Origin: Candidatus Roizmanbacteria bacterium RIFCSPLOWO2_01_FULL_37_16
GTDB lineage: Bacteria > Patescibacteriota > Microgenomatia > UBA1406 > GWC2-37-13
DNA length: 32,785 bases
NCBI GenBank assembly: GCA_001789695.1
Contig: MGAI01000017.1
Location: 1 to 32,785, forward strand
Reading direction: 5' to 3'
Shown here: one piece after another, positions 24,070 through 31,308 of the stretch
Layout: every line of letters begins with the position of its first letter
Position numbering within the stretch: the first letter of the stretch is position 1
Notes under the pieces: model-generated
The model's input: the letters and a program-made list of their open reading frames with translations, nothing else
What the model was told of the DNA's origin: nothing
The model's database searches: none
Translations under genes and position numbers: made by a program

Positions 24070-24933
24070 ATGGATACGCTCCTTCTTCCGAGCCTGTTGG
24101 ATAAGTTTGTTACCCATCTCAAGACACAGGAAAAATCCGAGTTCACCATCATAGCCTATAAAAAGGACCTTGAGCAGTTTGTGGGATTTTTAACCAGTAA
24201 AGAAAAAAATGACATTCGGGAGGTTAAAAAAGACGATATTGATGGCTTTATTAATAAGCTATTGCAAGAAAATTATACCAAAAAATCTGCTTCACGTAAG
24301 CTCAACTCTATCCGCACCTTTTTCCGTTATTTAAAAAATGAGGAAATTATAGAGCAAAATCCCTCTCTTGATGTGTCTCACCCCAAATACGGTCAAGCTC
24401 CGCCTCGTATTTTTAGCAAACTTGAATATAGGGCACTTCGCGACGTTGGTAAAGAAGATCCTAGAACCTATGCTTTAATCGAAATTCTTCTCCAAACCGG
24501 TATCAAAATAGGAGAGATCGCAAATCTTCGCCTCTCAGATCAAGAAGATGACAATCTTCGAATTAGGACTTACGGTAAAAATCCTGAAAGAAAAGTTCCC
24601 TTAAACAAAGCAGCAAAAAAGGCTATCGCTGAATATTTAAGAATTAGGGGAACCACCGCCCAAGACGACCATCTTTTTATCACGCGCACTGGCCACCCGC
24701 TTCTTATTAGAAACATTCGCCAGATTATTGCTCGCTGTTTTAGGGAGGTCGGCATTGAAAACGCCACCGTCAACGACCTGAGAAATACTTTTATAGCTTA
24801 TCAACTAATAAACGGCGCTTCGGTTGAGTATATAGCTAAAATCGTAGGCCACCGCAGGCTTTCTTCAACCGAACGGTTTTTAAACCTGGTAAAAGAAGAA
24901 GCGGATAGAAAAGAACGCTTAGGACAACTATAA
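24070..24933 (+). CDS. XerC/D-like tyrosine recombinase homologue lacking catalytic residues
   Basis: The 287-residue protein has the SAM-like N-terminal core-binding domain (about 8-95) and the integrase catalytic domain (about 110-280) with normal XerC/D spacing. Compared with E. coli XerD (known catalytic Arg148, Lys172, His244, Arg247, His270, Tyr279), Lys170, Arg238 and His261 are kept. The first Arg is Lys146 ('GIKIGEIANL'), the His of HxLR is Asn235 ('VNDLRNTF'), and the nucleophile Tyr is Phe270 ('STERFLNL'). There is no other Tyr after His261. It should bind DNA but not cleave it, so a structural or regulatory role is inferred. It is followed 9 nt later by the RNase HI gene. Confidence 0.87.
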   Translation: MDTLLLPSLLDKFVTHLKTQEKSEFTIIAYKKDLEQFVGFLTSKEKNDIREVKKDDIDGFINKLLQENYTKKSASRKLNSIRTFFRYLKNEEIIEQNPSLDVSHPKYGQAPPRIFSKLEYRALRDVGKEDPRTYALIEILLQTGIKIGEIANLRLSDQEDDNLRIRTYGKNPERKVPLNKAAKKAIAEYLRIRGTTAQDDHLFITRTGHPLLIRNIRQIIARCFREVGIENATVNDLRNTFIAYQLINGASVEYIAKIVGHRRLSSTERFLNLVKEEADRKERLGQL

Positions 24934-24942
24934 TACTTTTAA

Positions 24943-25350
24943 ATGGAACTAAAAATCTATACGGACGGTGGCTCTATCAATAACCCCGGACCAGCTGCTA
25001 TAAGCTTTCTGGTTTATAAAAACAGTAAACCACTAAAGCAATTTTCTACAAAAATTGGGATTAATACGAATAACTTTGCTGAATATAAAGCTCTAATGAG
25101 CGCAATGGAGTGGGTGAGAGAAAATATTAAAGAAGACTATTCGAAAATAATTGTTTTTTCAGACTCGAACTTGATGGTAAACCAACTAAACGGCTTGTAC
25201 AAAGTAAAAAATACGGTCATTCGAGATTTTATCATTAAGATTAGGGTTTTAGAACAAGAAATAAACAAACCGGTTTTCTATCAGTATATTCCTAGAGAAA
25301 AAAACTGGTTGGCAGATTCTTTAGTGAAGAAAGCCCTACAAAATTTCTAA
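24943..25350 (+). CDS. rnhA: Ribonuclease HI
   Basis: A 135-residue RNase H fold enzyme that degrades the RNA strand of RNA-DNA hybrids. The acidic active site is complete: Asp8 ('YTDGGSINNPGPAA'), Glu47 ('NNFAEYKAL'), Asp74 ('VFSDSNLMVNQL') and Asp125 ('NWLADSLVKKAL'). The short form without the basic handle resembles the RVT_3/plant-archaeal type more than E. coli RnhA. It is probably co-transcribed with the recombinase-like gene. Confidence 0.88.
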   Translation: MELKIYTDGGSINNPGPAAISFLVYKNSKPLKQFSTKIGINTNNFAEYKALMSAMEWVRENIKEDYSKIIVFSDSNLMVNQLNGLYKVKNTVIRDFIIKIRVLEQEINKPVFYQYIPREKNWLADSLVKKALQNF

Positions 25351-25446
25351 TTTCTAAGTATTCTAATTAATCTAACCAAAGCCCAAGTTCAAATTTTCAA
25401 GTTATTTAGGTCAATTAGAAATTGGGTTAATTAGGTTAATTTTAAT
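25351..25446. repeat. AT-rich convergent spacer with imperfect inverted repeat
   Basis: The spacer between convergent rnhA and dnaN has AATTTCTAA/TTAGAAATT and CTAATTAATCTAACC with a related GGTTAATTAGGTTAATT. These could form a weak bidirectional hairpin. No gene is present. Confidence 0.4.
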
Positions 25447-26541
25447 TTATTCTTGTATTCTCACCGGCATAATGATGTGAAGAAAGTCTCTGTCTTTATC
25501 TGTTTTAAAAACAACCGGCGCGTCTGGTCTTAAAATTTCAATGATGATGTTTTTGCAGTCAACAACATTTAAAAGATCTAATAAAAATTTGTAATTAAAA
25601 GCTGCCTTCTGCTCCTCTCCCTCAACCTCACCATCTTGAAACGCGCTGTTTTCCTCGCCTTGTGTAGCTTTTGGCATAAATCTGACCCCATTCTTCTTCA
25701 CGTCTAAAATAATGACGTTTGAGAGATCTCGGGCAAAAACAGAGATGAGTTTTGTATTTCTCAAAAACTCTTCTTTCTCAAGTGTGACCGTTGTTTTTTT
25801 TTCTTGTGGGATGACTTTTTCAAATGGAGGAAAATCTCCCTCGATCAGTCGCGAATAAAACTCTGTTTCTCCCGCCTTAAATACAATAACCTTCTCTTTG
25901 CTTGAGTAAGCAAAATCTACCTCTTTTTCTTCTTTGATAAAATGGGTGATTTCTCGTAGAAAGTCAGCGGGCAAAATCACCGAGGGAAGCTTATCTTCTT
26001 TCTTTACCTTAACTAAAGAAAGCCTAAATCCGTCAGTAGACACCAGTGTTAACTCGTCGTTTGTGAGAAAATTTATCCCTGATAGTGCGGGGCGAGTCTC
26101 GTCTGTTGCGGCTGAAAAAAGCACGAGCGGCAATTTGCTGATTAAAAATTCTGTTTTTAATTTTTGTTCCTTCTCTTCTATTTTGGGAGGCAGCGGAAAA
26201 TCTTTTGCCTCCATTAGGGGGAAATTCCCCTTCGTTTTACCCGCGCTGATAAAGAGCTGTTTGTTTTTTATCTCTAGTTCTATCTCTGTCTCGGCTAAAA
26301 AAGATAAAAACTCGATTATTTTCTTAGGTTCAGTCAAAAAGTCTTCACCGCTTTTTAGTTCGCCAAGCAGACTAGTGTGAAAAAAAGCATTGAGATTGCT
26401 CGCGTAAAGATGTAGTTTTTCTTTATCTACTCTGAGATATACCCCCTGCAGAATAGGAAGTGAGGAAAGTTTGGTTGAAGTAAAACGCGCTGCAAGCGAT
26501 AGTTTATCTAAAAAGATCTCTTTTTTGAATTTTGCCTTCAT
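25447..26541 (-). CDS. dnaN: DNA polymerase III beta subunit (sliding clamp)
   Basis: A 364-residue protein with the three-domain clamp layout. Domain 1 begins 'MKAKFKKEIFLDKLSLAARF'-like; the middle has 'ETRPALSGINFL' and 'TLVSTDGFRLSLVKV', a strong DnaN signature; the C-terminus is 'IIMPVRIQE', where the family ends with the 'MP(M/V)R' strand that forms part of the peptide-binding cleft. It tethers polymerase to DNA. It follows dnaA on the same strand as in many bacteria. Confidence 0.95.
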   Translation of the reverse strand: MKAKFKKEIFLDKLSLAARFTSTKLSSLPILQGVYLRVDKEKLHLYASNLNAFFHTSLLGELKSGEDFLTEPKKIIEFLSFLAETEIELEIKNKQLFISAGKTKGNFPLMEAKDFPLPPKIEEKEQKLKTEFLISKLPLVLFSAATDETRPALSGINFLTNDELTLVSTDGFRLSLVKVKKEDKLPSVILPADFLREITHFIKEEKEVDFAYSSKEKVIVFKAGETEFYSRLIEGDFPPFEKVIPQEKKTTVTLEKEEFLRNTKLISVFARDLSNVIILDVKKNGVRFMPKATQGEENSAFQDGEVEGEEQKAAFNYKFLLDLLNVVDCKNIIIEILRPDAPVVFKTDKDRDFLHIIMPVRIQE

Positions 26542-26675
26542 ATTTTCATGTCACTTTTAGTATTTTAATATTTTATATTAGTAGTATTAGTAATTGGGCA
26601 TAAGTGTATAAAAAAAGACAGGGATTTTCAAGACGACAAGATTGAAAAAAAAACAGTGTTGAAACGATGTGAAAT
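26542..26675. other. dnaA-dnaN spacer with candidate origin unwinding element
   Basis: The spacer is very AT-rich. Five trinucleotides TAG-TAG-TAT-TAG-TAA (26579-26593) are followed by a small G/C cluster TTGGGCA and then AGTGTATAA (26603-26611), which is TTATACACT on the other strand, 8 of 9 to the DnaA box TTATACACA. This order of DnaA-trio, GC cluster and box is like the basal unwinding system known from Bacillus subtilis between dnaA and dnaN. Only one near-consensus box was found, so the origin call is tentative. Confidence 0.4.
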
Positions 26676-28016
26676 TCATGTTGATAGATTCAATGATTGG
26701 ATAATCTGATCAACCTCTCTTTTGATGAGAGGGTCTTTAGCTGTAAGTCTGTTAATTTTGTCTATTGCATGCATTACCGTGGTGTGGTCCTTCCTTTTTA
26801 AAAAAAAAGCAATTTCACTAAGCTTCATTTTAAGGTAATTTCTCAAAATAAACATAGCAACCTGACGAGGAAGGACAACATTGCTTGTTCTTAAACCGCT
26901 TTTAAGGTGAGAGGGACGGATATTATAAAAAGAACTAACCGTTTTTAACACATCTTGTGGAAGAAGTTTATTGGCCAAGGCCTCCTGCTTTTTTGAAAAA
27001 AAAGCCCTAACAGATTCAAAGTCGATAAATTCTTTATTACCCAACACCTTCGAATAGAGCGTGAGAAGCGTTCCTTCAAGTTCGCGGGAGTCAGAGACGC
27101 GTTCGGCTATAGCTTTTGCTGACTCAATATCAATCTCGATATTTTTTTCCCTAGCCTTGATGAGAAGAATGGCGGTGCGCAGTTCAAAATCCGGCGGTTG
27201 AATGTCGACGATTAGCCCACCCGAAAAACGAGAGCGGAGCCTGTCCTCAAGATTTTTAATTTGGGAGGGGGGTTGGTCCGCCGTGAGAATTACTTGTCCG
27301 CCGGCAGAAACAAGTGAGTTAAACGTATGAAAAAACTCTTCCTGCACTTTTTCTTTTCCGGCAATAAATTGAACATCGTCAAGGATAAGCAGATTTAAGC
27401 GGCGGTATTTTCTACGGAAACCCGGCGTTGATTTTTCTCTAATTGACTCGATGAGTTCATTGGTAAATTGGTCGCTGGGACAAAAAAAAATTTTTTTATC
27501 CTGGTCTTTTTCTAAGACGTTTCTGCCAATTGCTTGAGCGAGGTGTGTTTTTCCCACCCCAACCCCCCCATACAAAAGCAAAGGGTTATAGGCGTGACCT
27601 AGGCCATTTGTTACCGCCTGGGCGGCGGCATGGGCAACTTGGTTGGTGGAGGAGACAGCAAAATTGTCAAAGCTGTATTTTGACAAAAGCCCGGTTTTAT
27701 AGTATAGATCGCTTAGGGTTGGTTGAAAATTCAAAAGAGGCGCGTCTTTGGGTCTTTTTTTAGTTGAAGTTACTGAGAGTTCTATCCTTATCCTTTTTCC
27801 GGCTTGTTCCGAAAGAGAATCTTCCAACTCCTCGTGCGGTTTTCCTTTATCTAGGTAAAACTTAAGGCCTTGGTTTTGACAACTTAAAACAATCTTCTCT
27901 TCGGTTAATTCTACTGGATGGATTTGTTTTAAAAGAGGAAAAAGAAGAGGGTATTTTTTTTGATTTTTTGCTATAGATTCGATAAATTGGTCCCAAAAAG
28001 AGGATAGTATAGACAT
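26676..28016 (-). CDS. dnaA: Chromosomal replication initiator DnaA
   Basis: A 446-residue AAA+ protein that opens the origin. Domain I is about 1-75. The AAA+ domain has Walker A 'GGVGVGKTH' (150-158), Walker B 'ILDDVQF' (211-217) and an Arg-finger region 'DRLRSRFSGG'. Domain IV ends with the DNA-binding signature DHTTVMHA (410-417). ATG 28016 (MSILSSF) is the start; a longer TTG form from 28046 would translate through the DnaA-box pair and -10 region. Promoter and boxes directly upstream indicate autoregulation. Confidence 0.96.
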   Translation of the reverse strand: MSILSSFWDQFIESIAKNQKKYPLLFPLLKQIHPVELTEEKIVLSCQNQGLKFYLDKGKPHEELEDSLSEQAGKRIRIELSVTSTKKRPKDAPLLNFQPTLSDLYYKTGLLSKYSFDNFAVSSTNQVAHAAAQAVTNGLGHAYNPLLLYGGVGVGKTHLAQAIGRNVLEKDQDKKIFFCPSDQFTNELIESIREKSTPGFRRKYRRLNLLILDDVQFIAGKEKVQEEFFHTFNSLVSAGGQVILTADQPPSQIKNLEDRLRSRFSGGLIVDIQPPDFELRTAILLIKAREKNIEIDIESAKAIAERVSDSRELEGTLLTLYSKVLGNKEFIDFESVRAFFSKKQEALANKLLPQDVLKTVSSFYNIRPSHLKSGLRTSNVVLPRQVAMFILRNYLKMKLSEIAFFLKRKDHTTVMHAIDKINRLTAKDPLIKREVDQIIQSLNLST

Positions 28017-28026
28017 GTGTAATATA

Positions 28027-28045
28027 TGTGGATAACTTATCCACA
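28027..28045. promoter_or_regulatory. Perfect inverted pair of DnaA boxes in the dnaA leader
   Basis: TGTGGATAACTTATCCACA is a 19-bp palindrome made of two consensus boxes (TTATCCACA) facing each other around one base. It lies right after the dnaA -10 box and before the start codon, so bound DnaA would block its own transcription. It may also belong to the replication origin. Confidence 0.85.
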
Positions 28046-28046
28046 A

Positions 28047-28075
28047 ATTCTACACATTTCCCCAACATCAGTCAA
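28047..28075 (-). promoter_or_regulatory. dnaA promoter
   Basis: On the minus strand TTGACT (28075-28070), exactly 17 nt, then TAGAAT (28052-28047): nearly consensus sigma-70. The leader of about 25 nt is filled by the DnaA-box pair. Confidence 0.75.
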
Positions 28076-28096
28076 GAGGTCTAAATGTATCAAAGA

Positions 28097-28105
28097 TGAT
28101 ATAAT
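28097..28105 (+). promoter_or_regulatory. Extended -10 promoter of the LD-carboxypeptidase gene
   Basis: TGATATAAT is a TGn-TATAAT extended -10 element. It ends 9 nt before ATG 28115, which predicts a leaderless or nearly leaderless mRNA. No Shine-Dalgarno is present. Confidence 0.55.
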
Positions 28106-28114
28106 TTCTGGTAA

Positions 28115-29047
28115 ATGAATCTGCTCGCGCCTAAACTTAAAATAGGAGATAAAATAGGAATAGTTGCTCCATCTAATCCACTTAATATAGAAAGCAAAAG
28201 AAAACTTAATAAATTTAAAGGATATTTAGAAGACTGCGGATTTAAAATAAAACTTTCCAAAAATATTTTTAAAATAGATCAATTTAACTCTTCAGCGGGT
28301 AGTCCTGAAAAAAGAGCCAACGATATAAATACGATGTTCAAAGATCCAAAAATAAAAGCTATTTGGTGTTTCCAAGGCGGAGAAACCGCAAATCAGACGC
28401 TAGATTTATTAGACTTTAACCTCATAGGGAAAAACCCCAAAATATTCCTAGGGAAAAGCGATATTGACGTCCTTTCTTTGGCTATTCATAAAATAACCGG
28501 ACTGGTTACTTTTCATGGCTGCGATGCCAAAATTGGTGACGGACGAGAGATGGACTTTGACTACACAAAAAAGTGGTTTATTGAAAGGATTATCAACTGC
28601 GCCAAAGCCATTGAGCCCAAAAGCAGATGGATAACCATAAGGGAAGGTTTGGCAGAGGGTAAGCTTTTGGGTTGCAACCAAACGTCAATTCTTAAATTGG
28701 TAGGAACGAAGTATTTTCCGGATTTTAAAGAATCGATTCTTTTTTTAGAAACATACAAAACAAAAGTAAAACATCTACTTTTCCAAATCGAACAAATGAA
28801 CCAGATTGGAGTCTTTCAAAAGATAAAAGCAATGGTAGTTGGGAATAACTATAGATTTGAAGGCGAGAAAAACAATTTATTTGTTAAAGACATTATAAAG
28901 GAGTTAACTTCTAAATATCAATTTCCGATACTAAAAATAAATGAGTTTGGACATTACCAACCGCATGCGTTTTTACCTATAGGAGCAAGAGTTTTAGTTG
29001 ACGCAACCAATAAAAAAATTGAAATTTTAGATAATTTTTTGAATTAG
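28115..29047 (+). CDS. S66-family LD-carboxypeptidase (LdcA/MccF-like)
   Basis: The 310-residue protein matches the S66 serine peptidase layout. It has an N-terminal 'KIGIVAPSNP', 'WCFQGGETANQTLDLLD', the nucleophile Ser115 in 'GKSDI', Glu212 in 'ILFLET' and His280 in 'NEFGHYQPHAFLPIG'. These three fit the Ser-Glu-His triad of LD-carboxypeptidase (Ser115/Glu217/His285 in the Pseudomonas enzyme). Family members trim the terminal D-Ala from tetrapeptides in peptidoglycan recycling or cleave microcin C. A cytoplasmic location is expected, since no signal peptide is seen. LdcA or MccF function is not separable here. Confidence 0.87.
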   Translation: MNLLAPKLKIGDKIGIVAPSNPLNIESKRKLNKFKGYLEDCGFKIKLSKNIFKIDQFNSSAGSPEKRANDINTMFKDPKIKAIWCFQGGETANQTLDLLDFNLIGKNPKIFLGKSDIDVLSLAIHKITGLVTFHGCDAKIGDGREMDFDYTKKWFIERIINCAKAIEPKSRWITIREGLAEGKLLGCNQTSILKLVGTKYFPDFKESILFLETYKTKVKHLLFQIEQMNQIGVFQKIKAMVVGNNYRFEGEKNNLFVKDIIKELTSKYQFPILKINEFGHYQPHAFLPIGARVLVDATNKKIEILDNFLN

Positions 29048-29066
29048 CTGGTCAATATGATAAGAT
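29039..29066 (+). promoter_or_regulatory. Promoter of the PIN-domain gene
   Basis: TTGAAT (29039-29044), 16 nt, then TAAGAT (29061-29066) ends 6 nt before ATG 29073. Initiation would fall on the start codon. The -35 overlaps the end of the preceding gene. Confidence 0.45.
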
Positions 29067-29072
29067 AGATTC

Positions 29073-29699
29073 ATGGAAAGATACATTCTTGACGCCAATT
29101 TGTTTTTTAACATGGAGGCTGGTTTGGGGTTGGGGGAAAAAACCGAAGTGGTTGTAAAAAAACTTACCGAGATGGTAAATAAACTAAAGGCCGCAAAAAG
29201 GGCGGAATTCTATATGCCTCCCCGAGTGGTAGATGAGTTTTTGAGTTTCTTTGACAACAAAGAACAGCAATTTCTAAAAAATTTTCTTTCGGGTATAACC
29301 GTAAAGTCACCAGATATAGCTAAGGCAACGTTTCCGGCCCAGGTTTTTTACGAACTGGTGGCTGACATTAGACAACGCAGCTACCGCGGTTTGAATATCG
29401 GTGAAGAAGAAATTGAAAAAGCCGGCAGGGTAATGTTGGGGAAGAACAATCTTTCAACAAAAGATTTTCAAATACAGATCGGCTCCGTGGTTAAAAAATT
29501 TAGGGAAAGATACCGCCAGGCAACCCGTTTTGGCTTTTTAGACAGTGTGGCCGATCTTGACCTGGTTGTTCTAGCCAAAGAGCTTGACGGATTTTTAATT
29601 TCTACCGATGAAGGGGTTATTCACTGGGGAAGGTTATTCGGAGTCAAAGAGACGCCGGTTGGGGTTTGGAAGAAGAAACTGGACGACTTACTTTCATAG
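29073..29699 (+). CDS. PIN-domain protein, RNA-ligase-partner (UPF0278/PIN_5)-like
   Basis: The 208-residue protein begins 'MERYILDANLFFN' with Asp7 in the place of the first PIN metal ligand, and has an acidic C-terminal core 'DSVADLDLVVLAKELDGFLISTDEG' pattern (about residues 165-190). 'FYMPPRVVDEFLSFF' after the first helix is like the archaeal RNA-ligase-partner proteins. PIN domains are metal-dependent RNases. No antitoxin-like gene is adjacent and the length exceeds VapC (about 130), so an RNA-processing role is more likely than a toxin. No RNA ligase gene is in the window. Confidence 0.72.
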   Translation: MERYILDANLFFNMEAGLGLGEKTEVVVKKLTEMVNKLKAAKRAEFYMPPRVVDEFLSFFDNKEQQFLKNFLSGITVKSPDIAKATFPAQVFYELVADIRQRSYRGLNIGEEEIEKAGRVMLGKNNLSTKDFQIQIGSVVKKFRERYRQATRFGFLDSVADLDLVVLAKELDGFLISTDEGVIHWGRLFGVKETPVGVWKKKLDDLLS

Positions 29700-30246
29700 A
29701 CTTGCCCCCCTTTTCTTTATAATGCTCTTTATGCATTAATGAGGGCTCAACTTCTTCATCATCGTCAGGCAATAATTTCATAAACCAATTCACCATTTTG
29801 TCGGTCAGGCTTAGATTGGGTTTTTCTTGGTAGACAACATGTTGGGAAAGGATGAGTATGAGATTTTTTTTGACATCTTCTTGAGGAACAACAACATACG
29901 CATGATAAAAAAAGGGAGCATGTCCTACAAGAGTGAGGATATAAAAACCAAATCTTTTAGTAAAGTAGAAATGCGAAAGTGACTCCCACCTCAGGGTGAC
30001 TCCTGCGGTTTCAATACCAAAGGTGGTTATTTTATTCTCTACCTCAGGCGGCGGCGTAATAGTTAACACATAAAACAAGAAAAGGACTGTTCCGATGGGA
30101 ATAAGAAGAACTTTATCTCCGAAAAACCACACGATTAACCCCAATAGAAGAGCCACAGTTACGTAAAAACGCAAGATCAGGGAAGACCTTTTTTTATAAG
30201 GCCTGATTGGTGCTTTCCAGGTAAAGACGACCTGTGGATTATCCAT
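29644..30246 (-). CDS. Two-TM membrane protein of unknown function
   Basis: A 200-residue protein with a short basic N-terminus, two close TM segments (about 27-42 and 46-63), then a soluble beta-rich domain ('TTFGIETAGVTLRWESLSHF') and a charged, low-complexity tail (about 160-200). The layout resembles bacterial PH-domain-like membrane proteins, but I do not recognise the family. Its last 56 nt overlap the convergent PIN gene, coding for the low-complexity tail. It has a good TTGACT promoter. Confidence 0.65.
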   Translation of the reverse strand: MDNPQVVFTWKAPIRPYKKRSSLILRFYVTVALLLGLIVWFFGDKVLLIPIGTVLFLFYVLTITPPPEVENKITTFGIETAGVTLRWESLSHFYFTKRFGFYILTLVGHAPFFYHAYVVVPQEDVKKNLILILSQHVVYQEKPNLSLTDKMVNWFMKLLPDDDEEVEPSLMHKEHYKEKGGKSMKVSRPVSSSKPQPASL

Positions 30247-30252
30247 AGCTTT

Positions 30253-30281
30253 ATTGTTCTACATGAGCTGATAAAAGTCAA
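30253..30281 (-). promoter_or_regulatory. Promoter of the two-TM protein gene
   Basis: Minus-strand TTGACT (30281-30276), 17 nt, AACAAT (30258-30253), then 6 nt to ATG 30246. The near-consensus -35 and ideal spacing support a leaderless transcript. Confidence 0.5.
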
Positions 30282-30313
30282 CTCTAAACCAGCCAAGGTT
30301 GCAATTCATATCC

Positions 30314-30319
30314 TATAAT
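30314..30319 (+). promoter_or_regulatory. TATAAT -10 box 8 nt before ATG 30328
   Basis: A perfect TATAAT ends 8 nt before the start of the small surface-protein gene. No convincing -35 is found, and there is no Shine-Dalgarno. Confidence 0.45.
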
Positions 30320-30327
30320 GATAAAAT

Positions 30328-30669
30328 ATGGGGGTGGATAATTTTAATAGGATTGTTTCTTTCGTCTTGGGACTTATTGTCGTCGTTGTCTTTTTGGCGG
30401 CTGTCACAGGACGACTTAATTTAAGAAATAGGCTCAAAAATTTAGGAAGTCAAACAAAAACTTCTCCTACTCCAGTAGTTAAAGTGACCTCCTTCCCTAC
30501 TCCGAAGCAACTCACCAACTTAAGTCAGGAAAAAACCAATAGCAACAGTCCAACAGCAAAAACACCAACCACAATTCCCGCAACTGGTTTACCCAGTTTT
30601 TTATTACCACTAGTTTTTTCCACTTTTTCTTTGGGTATTTATCTAAGAAAAAAAGCTGAAAGAAATTAA
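30328..30669 (+). CDS. Small surface protein with LPXTG-like (IPATG) sorting signal
   Basis: The 113-residue protein has an N-terminal hydrophobic segment (about 9-27), a Ser/Thr/Pro/Lys-rich low-complexity middle (about 40-82), then IPATG at 83-87, a hydrophobic stretch (88-105) and a positive tail RKKAERN. That tripartite end is the layout of a sortase sorting signal, with Ile instead of Leu. A covalently anchored or membrane-spanning stalk is inferred. No sortase is in the window. Both ends being hydrophobic also allows a simple two-TM protein. Its stop overlaps the stop of the convergent pilin-like gene. Confidence 0.65.
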   Translation: MGVDNFNRIVSFVLGLIVVVVFLAAVTGRLNLRNRLKNLGSQTKTSPTPVVKVTSFPTPKQLTNLSQEKTNSNSPTAKTPTTIPATGLPSFLLPLVFSTFSLGIYLRKKAERN

Positions 30670-31232
30670 AATCCAGGAATCTTCAAAATTCCAGTAGCCA
30701 GGAAATTAACGACAAAAACAGAGGAGAGGGTGAAAATTAATCCAACGATCGCTCCATAGACAAGCCTTTTTCCGTAGTTGAGCCGCTCTGGTTCAGCCTG
30801 AGAGGTGAGGATGATAAATGAACCGTAAATAAGATAAAGGAAAGCAATGCCTCCGATGACGCTAAAGATGACATTTAGTAAAATCTGAACAACGCTTGCC
30901 GCTGCTCCTTCTTGTTGAAAACTTGCCAAGTCTGTCTGAATGCAACCAATGATGGTATATTGCCTACCTTGATGAGGGGTGGGCCCGGTATTGGTTGAGA
31001 GATCGATGCGTAAAGTATCTTTGGAGGCTGGATCGCTACTTGCCAAAGGATAGATGCACTTACGACAACTTTCCCAGGTTGACGGTGGCGTATCTGGCGG
31101 GCAGTATCCGCAAAGATCGCAGGCCGCAAAGCGAGAAGGAGCGGGTGTATTGGTCTGCGCCAGCACTGTCGCAAACGAGGTAAAGCTGAAAAATGACAGC
31201 CAAAAAATTAATAAAATAAAAAATTTTTTCAT
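30666..31232 (-). CDS. VirB2/TrbC-like two-TM pilin-type protein with Cys-rich N-domain
   Basis: The 188-residue protein has a signal peptide (about 1-25, ending 'TVLAQT'). A Cys-rich segment ('CDLCGYCPP', then 'CRKC', with a further Cys before the TM region) follows. Then come two TM helices (about 113-140 and 155-182) separated by the basic loop 'ERLNYGKRLVYGAIVG'. Two C-terminal TMs around a short basic loop are the layout of VirB2/TrbC pilins and T4SS-associated membrane proteins in CPR genomes. It is likely part of the same secretion machine as VirB4/PrgI/VirD4. The Cys-rich part could form disulfides or bind metal outside the membrane. Confidence 0.72.
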   Translation of the reverse strand: MKKFFILLIFWLSFFSFTSFATVLAQTNTPAPSRFAACDLCGYCPPDTPPSTWESCRKCIYPLASSDPASKDTLRIDLSTNTGPTPHQGRQYTIIGCIQTDLASFQQEGAAASVVQILLNVIFSVIGGIAFLYLIYGSFIILTSQAEPERLNYGKRLVYGAIVGLIFTLSSVFVVNFLATGILKIPGF

Positions 31233-31239
31233 AGTTTTG

Positions 31240-31248
31240 AGTATAGCA
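31240..31248 (-). promoter_or_regulatory. Extended -10 promoter of the pilin-like gene
   Basis: Minus-strand TGCTATACT (TGn-TATACT) ends 7 nt before ATG 31232, predicting a leaderless mRNA. Confidence 0.5.
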
Positions 31249-31308
31249 AAAATTAGAAAAGTAAATTTTTAAGTGAAATTTCAAATTAATCTACTGGTAC
31301 GATTTCAT

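Noticed and set aside
28017-28046. Longer DnaA from TTG 28046
   Set aside because: The extension would translate the palindromic DnaA boxes and lies at the -10 box; the domain I start fits MSILSSF at 28016.
29073-29699. VapC-type toxin of a toxin-antitoxin pair
   Set aside because: Length (208 residues) and motifs fit the RNA-ligase-partner PIN type, and no antitoxin-sized gene is adjacent.
30875-31284. Several ORFs antisense to or shifted from the pilin-like gene
   Set aside because: No signal peptide, motif or composition support; they are shadows of the 30666-31232 gene.
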